Shown here: positions 1-5,032 of the stretch, piece by piece
Layout of the letters: each line of letters opens with the position of its first letter
Position numbering within the stretch: the first letter of the stretch is position 1
Program-made: the position numbers and the translations under genes
Origin: CBCXVS01 sp965178525
Lineage (GTDB): Bacteria; Tectomicrobia; Entotheonellia; Entotheonellales; Entotheonellaceae
Assembly: GCA_965178525.1 (NCBI GenBank)
Contig: CBCXVS010000313.1
Span: 1-8,369, forward strand
Reading direction: 5' to 3'
Length of the DNA: 8,369 nucleotides
The notes under the pieces: generated by a model
What the model saw: only the letters and a program-made list of their open reading frames with translations
Database searches by the model: none
Told to the model about the DNA's origin: nothing

Positions 1-80
1 GAGTCGGTCTCAGGCAATCGGCGTAACTGCTTCATCAAGAAAGGAGTTGGCTTAACTTAAGGCCATTCGGGTCAGACTCC

Positions 81-120
81 ATTTTCGTTTTCATTTTCGT
101 TTTCACGAATGTAAACGAAA
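81..120. repeat. AT-rich direct repeat with adjoining hairpin
   Basis: The 12-mer ATTTTCGTTTTC occurs twice back to back (81-92 and 93-104). The second copy can pair with GTAAACGAAA at 111-120: TTTCGTTTTC at 95-104 faces it across a 6-base loop with one mismatch. The base composition differs clearly from the GC-rich genes around it. Repeated TTTTCATTTTC-like tracts sometimes lie in the non-coding ends of insertion sequences, but no transposase remains here, so the origin is open. Confidence 0.45.
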
Positions 121-281
121 GTCAGGGTTGGCCAATAGGCACGCCAGAGGCAACAAGGAGTTCTATGGTCAGAAGCACGAGTCGAGTTCAGTCATCTCTC
201 TCAGCCAGGTGAGAGTTCTCCCTGTCTCATAGAACACGAGAGTCGGTAAGTGGTACTACCGCAGCCGATCATCCTCAGCCC

Positions 282-298
282 ACTTTTTGACACGCTCT
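282..298 (+). repeat. Left arm of long-distance inverted repeat
   Basis: ACTTTTTGACAC followed by GCTCT at this position is matched on the opposite strand by 3235-3252, which reads ACTTTTTGACAC followed by CGCTCT when reverse-complemented. The match is 12 identical bases plus 5 more after a single inserted C. The two arms point towards each other and enclose about 2.9 kb carrying the ComB-family gene and the split RTX gene. They may be ends or leftovers of a mobile element, or copies of a dispersed repeat. Confidence 0.4.
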
Positions 299-359
299 GA
301 GACCGCGTTTGCCTTGATGTTGAAGCTGGCACAGGCGCGCTCAGACTCTGAACAAGCCG

Positions 360-1094
360 TTATACTGACGGCCTTTGGCACACATAGGCGTCATCGGCTA
401 GCAGAGGCGCCCCCGAGCTGACATTGACTTGGGCCGCGAGCTCGACATCGTGCTCGAAGCCCCGCTCCAACAACTCGCGCCCCGAGGCACAGGACTTGAC
501 GAGGGGCTCCAGGTGGCCTTGGGCGCCATTGAACACGGCGACGGCCGCCTGCGCCTCGGGCGATTTGGTACCGGATAAACAGCGGATGATGGACCCGGCC
601 CCAAGCCAGTCCTCCAGCGCGGGGCGGAGGCTGTGGTCTCGATGCCAGCGCTCCCCGCAGGCGATCACGGTAATCGTCTCGCCTTGGCTTTGCGCCAATC
701 GCGCCACTGCTTCGCAGTTGCGCAAGCAGCCTGTCAGGGTCTTGGCATGGATGGCCGCGGTCCTGGTCAAGGTGGAGCCATTCGGTGAGGGTAACACCAG
801 ACGGGTGTGGGGTGGGATGTCGAGCAGTGACGACGGGGACAAGGAAAAATCCCCTTCAAAGTGGCGCCGTTTGCTGGCCAACAAGGCGTTTTTGGCTTGG
901 GCATAAGCATCGGCCGAGTCGTCCCGCCATGGGTACGGAAAGATGACCGCGCCTCGCGTCGTGGCGATATCCACGCACGTGGAAAACGAGAGGACATCGA
1001 CAATCACGACCACATCACTCAGTGGAGCGAGGGCTTCCACCCCTTGTAGGCCCCATTCACATCGAACGGCATAGGACGCTTGATCGTAAAACAT
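360..1094 (-). CDS. comB: 2-phosphosulfolactate phosphatase family protein (ComB)
   Basis: This 244-residue protein has the expected length and blocks of the ComB family. These are RCEWG near residue 11, VVVIVDVLSFSTC at 28-40 (the family's VIDVLRAST block), a GDFSLSPSS stretch at 81-89, LPSPNGSTLTR at 101-111, CGERW at 146-150, EDWLGAG at 161-167, SGREL at 204-208 and DVELAAQVN at 216-224. The characterised family member hydrolyses 2-phosphosulfolactate to sulfolactate and phosphate with Mg2+, a step in coenzyme M biosynthesis. Many bacterial homologues occur without that pathway, so the true substrate here is uncertain. I chose the ATG at 1094 because GAGG lies 8 bases upstream; an in-frame ATG at 1115 would add 7 residues but has a weaker site. 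No other coenzyme M gene is visible. The protein looks cytoplasmic and monocistronic. Confidence 0.88.
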   Translation of the reverse strand: MFYDQASYAVRCEWGLQGVEALAPLSDVVVIVDVLSFSTCVDIATTRGAVIFPYPWRDDSADAYAQAKNALLASKRRHFEGDFSLSPSSLLDIPPHTRLVLPSPNGSTLTRTAAIHAKTLTGCLRNCEAVARLAQSQGETITVIACGERWHRDHSLRPALEDWLGAGSIIRCLSGTKSPEAQAAVAVFNGAQGHLEPLVKSCASGRELLERGFEHDVELAAQVNVSSGAPLLADDAYVCQRPSV

Positions 1095-1143
1095 CGTGTC
1101 AACCTCATGAATCATCCGTTCTCAGTTCAACCTGGAGGCCTAA

Positions 1144-1173
1144 AATATACGCCGTACAGCAACAAGTAAGCAA
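1144..1173 (-). promoter_or_regulatory. Candidate sigma70-type promoter for the ComB-family gene
   Basis: On the minus strand TTGCTT (1173-1168) and TATATT (1149-1144) are separated by 18 bases. The -10 matches the consensus at five of six positions, the -35 at only three. The implied start would lie about 40 bases upstream of the chosen ATG, a normal leader length. This is a pattern match only. Confidence 0.28.
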
Positions 1174-1368
1174 TGTCTGGTTTGAGCTTGGCATCATGAC
1201 GTCTTTCGCCGGATTTGAGCTGCGTTCACACGATCCAGCATATGTGGTAGAGTGATACTGTGTGGAGACGACGATGCCCGTCTCAACGGCTTGCATGTCC
1301 CATGCAATAGGCGCATATTGATGACGCAGCGGCGGTTCCATAGTTTCGCTGGAGGAAATCAAGAAACG

Positions 1369-1668
1369 ATGGCGTTGACAGCCCAAGAAGTGGAAGCGAT
1401 CCGGACGCAAACGCGCTGGTGGCATGAGGCCAGTTGGGGCTATGCGGATGTGGGCGGCTGACCGGTGACGGTACTGCTCGCGGCGCGAGGCTTCCCCCCA
1501 GAGCAACGAGGGAGCGGGTATCTCTTTCCAACCGCTCCCCCGGCTGAGTTCCAACGCGCCTATGACGATATTCTGGCGTGGTTGGGTTTTTCCTGCCGGG
1601 AGGCGTACCACACGGCGCTCAGCACGGAGGGCGCGAAGGTGTTGCGCCGTGGAAGAGACGTGTCGTGA
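1369..1668 (+). pseudogene. Possible broken small gene with in-frame TGA, product not recognised
   Basis: A plus-strand frame opens at ATG 1369 after GGAGG (1351-1355, rather far upstream) and reads about 30 codons to TGA at 1459-1461. It then continues in the same frame for about 69 more codons to TGA at 1666-1668. The two halves are in one phase with no base missing, so a single TGG-to-TGA change would explain the break. With Trp restored the text around the stop reads GGWPVTVLL and is followed by GSGYLFPTAPPAEFQRAYDD. This is loosely like the cis-proline strand and last helix of thioredoxin-fold proteins, but the match is weak and no CxxC is present. An upstream GTG at 1252 would extend it without helping. 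It may equally be non-coding. It converges on the RTX gene end, 14 bases away. Confidence 0.27.
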
Positions 1669-1682
1669 AGGACGACGGATGA

Positions 1683-2456
1683 TTAGGGCACACCTGAGAC
1701 GATCTCACAGTCGCTAGCCGTGTCACCATGACCCGGTCCGCCCCGGCAGACATCGTTGATGCCGTCGCCGCCGTTCAGCTCATCATCGCCACTGCCGCCA
1801 TGGAGGGCATCGTCGCCGCTGCCGCCGTTCAGCCCATCATTCCCGGCGTCACCGCGGAGGAGATCGTTCCCGGCCTGGCCACGGAGGTCGTCGTCTCCAT
1901 CGCCACCGCGCAGTTCATCATCCCCTCGGCCGCCTTCGAGCCCATCGCTGCCGCTGCCGCCGCGCAATAGATCATTACCTGTGCCGCCTTTGAGGAGGTC
2001 GTCCCCCACGTTGCCCTTCAGGACGTCATCGCCACTGCCACCATGCAGGTCATCGCGGCCCGCGCCGCCGGCGATGAGATCGTTGTCTGCACCGCCGCAG
2101 ATGAGGTCGTGACCACCACGGCCCTGGATCATATCATTTCCTGCCCGGCCGACAATGACATCATCGCCGGGTGTCCCGAGCAAGGTATCGTTATGGTCGG
2201 TGCCAACCAGCGTGGCGGGGACACCCATGCAGGTGGGACCACCGCTCGCATTATCGATCGCGATCTTTTCAATCGTCACCCGCACCGGCTCGTTGTCCGG
2301 GTCCAGGCCCGCTACCCACATGGCGATGCTGTCGAAGGCGCCGGTCGTGGGATCACGCCGGAAACGGTAGTTATCCGCGATCACGACCGGCCGTGCCTCA
2401 TTCACACTGACCGTCATATCGTAGGTACTCGCGTTCATATCGATGATCGCTTCCAT
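1683..2456 (-). CDS. RTX calcium-binding repeat protein, C-terminal part (frameshifted)
   Basis: This 257-residue frame is the C-terminal portion of a secreted calcium-binding protein. Residues 1-80 are a beta-rich segment that continues the domain in the upstream frame. Residues 84-240 are about 17 glycine/aspartate nonapeptides of the GGxGxDxLx type (for example GGSGDDVLK, GGTGNDLLR, GGSGDDALH), which fold into a calcium-loaded parallel beta-roll. The end, with CRGGPG then DTASDCEIV, is the usual closing motif of this protein class, so the C terminus is complete. Cysteines at 76, 120, 237 and 250 bracket the roll. The frame begins at an internal Met with no ribosome site. The preceding bases, read in this phase, give RYIGNATYT, which makes sense only as a continuation of the upstream frame. 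It is therefore best seen as the tail of one protein of roughly 443 residues. Confidence 0.78.
   Translation of the reverse strand: MEAIIDMNASTYDMTVSVNEARPVVIADNYRFRRDPTTGAFDSIAMWVAGLDPDNEPVRVTIEKIAIDNASGGPTCMGVPATLVGTDHNDTLLGTPGDDVIVGRAGNDMIQGRGGHDLICGGADNDLIAGGAGRDDLHGGSGDDVLKGNVGDDLLKGGTGNDLLRGGSGSDGLEGGRGDDELRGGDGDDDLRGQAGNDLLRGDAGNDGLNGGSGDDALHGGSGDDELNGGDGINDVCRGGPGHGDTASDCEIVSGVP
1737..2207 (-). repeat. Tandem 27-bp RTX repeat array
   Basis: About 17 imperfect 27-base units encode the glycine-rich nonapeptides. The array is the reason several long spurious alanine/serine-rich frames appear on the opposite strand. Such arrays expand and contract by recombination and are prone to assembly error. 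Confidence 0.8.
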
Positions 2457-3013
2457 CGTGTAGGTGGCGTTGCCAATGTACCGCCACCCGAGCCATTGCC
2501 ATCACGCCCCATAACGAGCCCGACCGAGCCCCTGAGGTACATCATCGCGCCGAGTTCGTGGAAAATCGGCCAGGGCGCGCCATCTCGCAGGTAGTTGGCG
2601 CTGTCGTTGAGGTTCAAGGCGAAGTTGGGAGGACTCTGGGCATTCAGGGTATCCACATGGACGGTGACCGTCACGGAGAACACGCCGCGCTGCGGCGGAA
2701 TCGCGACCCAGCCCCAGTAATCTACCCGGCGCTGGTCGCCCGTCATGACGATGGTTTGGTTGCGTACCTCGGCATGATCGGCGCCGACCACCACGCCCGT
2801 GTCTGGCTGGACCGTGAACCAGCCGCAGTTCCCAAATAGGGGCCCAGGCGTCAGGGACTCAAGATCGAGCGGGTTGCATAGAAAGGCATCATCATCTTGC
2901 AACTGCGCCTTTGATACAGGCGGTTCATATAGCCCCTGAATGGAGAAGAAGTCCCCACCACAACACACCCCGAGGACAGAACTCAGGCATAGGATCGTTA
3001 GTTTCTTGCTCAT
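2435..3013 (-). CDS. Secreted RTX protein, N-terminal part with signal peptide (frameshifted)
   Basis: The frame starts at ATG 3013 with GAGG 9 bases upstream. Residues 1-18 (MSKKLTILCLSSVLGVCC) form a basic then hydrophobic Sec signal. The cysteines at 17-18 after LGV resemble, but do not perfectly fit, a lipobox, so either a lipoprotein or an exported protein is possible. Residues about 60-170 are beta-rich (GWFTVQPDTGVVV, DYWGWVAIPP, FSVTVTVHVD), like a concanavalin/laminin-G-type jelly roll, though I cannot assign a family firmly. Sense is lost after residue about 176 (DGNGSGG): the last 15 or so residues are out of phase and the downstream frame takes over. One base missing near 2482-2490 restores a single protein with the RTX domain. 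The gene is divergent from the dioxygenase operon. Confidence 0.7.
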   Translation of the reverse strand: MSKKLTILCLSSVLGVCCGGDFFSIQGLYEPPVSKAQLQDDDAFLCNPLDLESLTPGPLFGNCGWFTVQPDTGVVVGADHAEVRNQTIVMTGDQRRVDYWGWVAIPPQRGVFSVTVTVHVDTLNAQSPPNFALNLNDSANYLRDGAPWPIFHELGAMMYLRGSVGLVMGRDGNGSGGGTLATPPTRWKRSSI

Positions 3014-3182
3014 CTCGTGCTACCTCTGTTACGACGGGAACGTTCTATGCTTCTCTTACCACGATGGTCCTTGACGTCTCATGTGAAGGACGCAATTTTT
3101 GTGCCATGTGTGCAAACGCGCATATTTCCAAGGCATAGAGAGGTGCGCATTTGAAGAAGAGACAAAAACTTGACAAAGTTCT

Positions 3183-3221
3183 ATGGGAAAAGGAGGCGTC
3201 CCTGCAACGGGTTTTTCCCAT
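3183..3221. repeat. 9-bp perfect inverted repeat in divergent promoter region
   Basis: ATGGGAAAA (3183-3191) is repeated inverted as TTTTCCCAT (3213-3221) with a 21-base spacer. No T-run follows on either strand, so it is not a classical terminator. It may be a regulator binding site, a leader-RNA stem or a repeat remnant. Confidence 0.35.
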
Positions 3222-3234
3222 TTGCCTGGCTTCG

Positions 3235-3252
3235 AGAGCGGTGTCAAAAAGT
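3235..3252 (-). repeat. Right arm of long-distance inverted repeat
   Basis: Read on the minus strand this is ACTTTTTGACAC then CGCTCT, matching 282-298 on the plus strand apart from one extra C. See the left arm for interpretation. Confidence 0.4.
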
Positions 3253-3410
3253 AGACGGTGACAAGGCACATCCGTGTCATTTGGCGTGCAAATATCCGTA
3301 TGCTTTGCCTCCGTGCAGCGCCAAGCGGTTCATTATACAATGAGACATGAGCTTGGATGAGGAGCAGTGCCTGCCTCACCCACCGCAGGGGCTTTGTCTG
3401 GGAGAGCATT

Positions 3411-4682
3411 ATGCAACGACAGGTCACAAGCGTTCGTGAGATTGCCTACCAAACCGGCTGGTGCTATCACAATCAGCTCAACGGTCTCCGCACCAACGCC
3501 CCGCACGTCTTGCCTGAACCGGCCAGCCTGCCAGCAGGCGTCGACCCCAGGCAAATCCGTGAGCAGGAGTATACACGGGCCGGCTTCGTACCCACGGCCG
3601 ATCATGCCACCGCATATCTCTACCGCGCCCATCCGGGGCCGAGTTGGATACGCCATGGCGTCCATCGGATGCCCGCCGAAGACGTGGCGCCGCTGTGGGT
3701 CACGGGCCGCATGCGCCCGCCCGTTGCGCAAGCGTGTATACCGCGCAAATATCATGCCGCGCCGATCGCGTGTGGTCATGCGATCCAGAACCTGCGCACC
3801 CTGTTCTATAATCAGGATGTGGCCATCGGGCTCACCACCTGCACGCTGCCCATGCCCTATGTCTTTCGCAACACAGACGGCGATGACGTGTTTTTCGTGC
3901 ACGACGGCGACGGCGTCTTAGAAACCGAGTTCGGACCGCTTGGCCTCGAAAAGGGCTACTACGTCTGGGTGCCGCGTGGCACGCTATACCGCATCGTGCC
4001 GGACCGTGCGCCTCTGTTCCTGTTTCACCTGGAAAATTACGGCGAAAAATTTCAAAAGCCCGATACTGGCATCACCGGCGATGCGGCGCTGTATTACCAT
4101 CGCAATATCGAAGTGCCCACGCTGCATTACGACCTGAGCCCGGGCGACTATGACGTGATCGTCAAACAGGGCGGCGCCTTTACCGCCTACCGCTTCGATC
4201 ATCATCCATGTGATGTCATTGGCTGGGATGGCGACCTGGCGCCGTTTCGGTTCAATATCCGCGATTTCAAACCGATCACCAGTTGGCGCGCCCACATTCC
4301 CCCCTCCGCCTACTGCACCTTTCTGGGCAACGGCTTTGAAATCTGCTCGTTCGTGCCCCGTCCGGTCGAGAGCGCCGAGCGCTCGTTACCCGTGCCGTTT
4401 GATCATATGAACCAGGACCGCGACGAAGTCCTCTTTTACTCGGAAGGGGTCCTCTTCTCCAAAGACACTTCGGACGCCGGCACGTTCACGTTTCACGCCC
4501 GCGGCTTTTCACACGGTCCGCACGCGCAAGCCTTGCAGCGGGCGATGGAACGGCGGGAGCGCGACGGCGCGTTTATGTTGGAGGGGTATTTCCTGCTGGT
4601 CGAAACGAACCTACCGCTGTCCCTCACGTCATGGGCCGACACGCTGGAGGACAAAGACTACCTCAACAGTTGGCAGCGCTAA
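3411..4682 (+). CDS. Homogentisate 1,2-dioxygenase-like cupin protein
   Basis: This 423-residue protein has the length and two-part layout of homogentisate 1,2-dioxygenase (HGD), the non-haem iron enzyme that opens homogentisate to maleylacetoacetate. The N-terminal cupin is seen at about residues 147-200 (PYVFRNTDGDDVFFVHDG, LETEFGPL, YVWVPRGTLYRIVP). The C-terminal cupin carries FDHMNQDRDEVLFYSEG at about 330-346 and FTFHARGFSHGPH at about 359-371. By comparison with HGD, His332, Glu339 and His368 are the likely iron ligands, with His362 nearby. The sequence otherwise diverges from typical HGD (for example IPPSAYCTF instead of the PPWFHxN block), placing it with HGD-like proteins of unknown substrate. 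The ATG at 3411 has GGAG 6 bases upstream; a longer frame from 3357 adds 18 poorly conserved residues. It is probably the first gene of the plus-strand operon. Confidence 0.82.
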   Translation: MQRQVTSVREIAYQTGWCYHNQLNGLRTNAPHVLPEPASLPAGVDPRQIREQEYTRAGFVPTADHATAYLYRAHPGPSWIRHGVHRMPAEDVAPLWVTGRMRPPVAQACIPRKYHAAPIACGHAIQNLRTLFYNQDVAIGLTTCTLPMPYVFRNTDGDDVFFVHDGDGVLETEFGPLGLEKGYYVWVPRGTLYRIVPDRAPLFLFHLENYGEKFQKPDTGITGDAALYYHRNIEVPTLHYDLSPGDYDVIVKQGGAFTAYRFDHHPCDVIGWDGDLAPFRFNIRDFKPITSWRAHIPPSAYCTFLGNGFEICSFVPRPVESAERSLPVPFDHMNQDRDEVLFYSEGVLFSKDTSDAGTFTFHARGFSHGPHAQALQRAMERRERDGAFMLEGYFLLVETNLPLSLTSWADTLEDKDYLNSWQR

Positions 4683-4710
4683 TCGATCGCCGCCATAACG
4701 AGGATGCGCT

Positions 4711-4926
4711 ATGCAACGACATTTTACACTTGAATATTGGATGGATAACGGTTGGTATGTGGGGAAATTACGGGAGGTTCCAGGTGTATTTAGCCAAGGG
4801 GAATCACTCGACGAACTCGAAGACAACATCCGCGACGCTTATCAGATGATGATCGCGGAAGAAGGTGGAGAGGTCTCCATTACACAAGTAGCCAATATGC
4901 CAAGCGCCTCACGCCTTCAGTCTTGA
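4711..4926 (+). CDS. HicB-like small protein (solitary HicB antitoxin domain)
   Basis: This 71-residue protein shows the HicB/UPF0150 fold pattern. It has an N-terminal beta strand (FTLEYWMDNGWYVGKL, residues 5-20), the PGVFSQGES turn (24-32) and a helix (LDELEDNIRDAYQMMIAEE, 33-51) matching the family's pattern of GWYVA, PG-C/V-SQG and LEEAL-NI-EA. It is at the short end of the family and lacks an obvious C-terminal helix-turn-helix or ribbon-helix-helix DNA-binding domain. GAGG lies 7 bases before the ATG. The gene sits 28 bases after the dioxygenase-like stop, so it is likely co-transcribed. No HicA toxin (small basic protein with the G-SH motif) is encoded on either side. A free-standing regulator or structural role is as likely as toxin neutralisation. 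Confidence 0.78.
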   Translation: MQRHFTLEYWMDNGWYVGKLREVPGVFSQGESLDELEDNIRDAYQMMIAEEGGEVSITQVANMPSASRLQS

Positions 4927-5032
4927 CACCCTGCGGCCCAGGCATGACAATGGGGCGTTTACGAACTGGTCGTTGTCGGCTGGGCACGTCCTCATTACTA
5001 GGCTGAAACGTAGGGTTGGAGCGGGATACATT

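Larger units (their letters stand above)
1..359. other. Non-coding stretch at window start
   Basis: No reading frame here has a convincing start, length or family resemblance. The stretch holds an AT-rich direct repeat (81-104) followed by a near-palindromic partner, a small CTCTCA/TGAGAG stem (198-215, 6-base loop), and one arm of a long-distance inverted repeat (282-298). A 15-codon frame starting ATG at 165 after an AAGGAG is too short to support. On the minus strand an open stretch ending with TAG at 256-258 runs back into the end of the ComB-family gene in another frame. It is rich in charged residues but has no start of its own and is not recognised. Confidence 0.5.
3014..3410. other. 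Divergent intergenic region with inverted repeats
   Basis: This 397-base gap separates the starts of the RTX gene (minus) and the dioxygenase-like gene (plus), so it should hold both promoters. It is AT-richer than the genes. It contains a 9-bp perfect inverted repeat (3183-3221), one arm of the long-distance repeat (3235-3252), and TGTCA/TGACA half-sites at 3242-3246, 3259-3263 and 3275-3279. TTGACA at 3170-3175 has no good -10 at the right distance. TACAAT at 3336-3341 resembles a -10 but has no -35. The open frames crossing it are short and resemble nothing. Confidence 0.5.

Noticed and set aside
256..357. Minus-strand open stretch after the ComB-family stop, ending with TAG at 256-258
   Set aside because: The ComB-family protein already ends at its normal C-terminal motif, and this stretch has no start codon; a frameshifted extension is not needed.
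1105..1611. 168-codon minus-strand frame upstream of the ComB-family gene
   Set aside because: It overlaps the start of the ComB-family gene, has no recognisable motif and a low-complexity, Arg/Ser/Pro-rich composition.
1737..2207. CRISPR-like or minisatellite reading of the 27-bp repeats
   Set aside because: The units are contiguous with no unique spacers and encode RTX nonapeptides in one phase.
2043..2594. Plus-strand frames opposite the RTX array (Ala/Ile- or Ser/Pro-rich)
   Set aside because: They are mirror images of the glycine/aspartate repeat codons; the minus-strand translation has genuine RTX nonapeptides and a natural C terminus.
3056..3427. Minus-strand frames of 74 and 123 codons in the divergent intergenic region
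   Set aside because: No family resemblance, no ribosome site, and they overlap the start of the dioxygenase-like gene.
3411..4721. Identical 11-mer ATGCAACGACA at the starts of the dioxygenase-like and HicB-like genes
   Set aside because: Similarity stops after the 11-mer and upstream bases differ, so a chance match of two short N termini is the simplest reading.
4927..5032. Possible HicA toxin in the gap after the HicB-like gene
   Set aside because: The gap is only 106 bases and no frame shows the HicA glycine/serine-histidine pattern; the in-frame TTG extension of the CoA-transferase is also not HicA-like.
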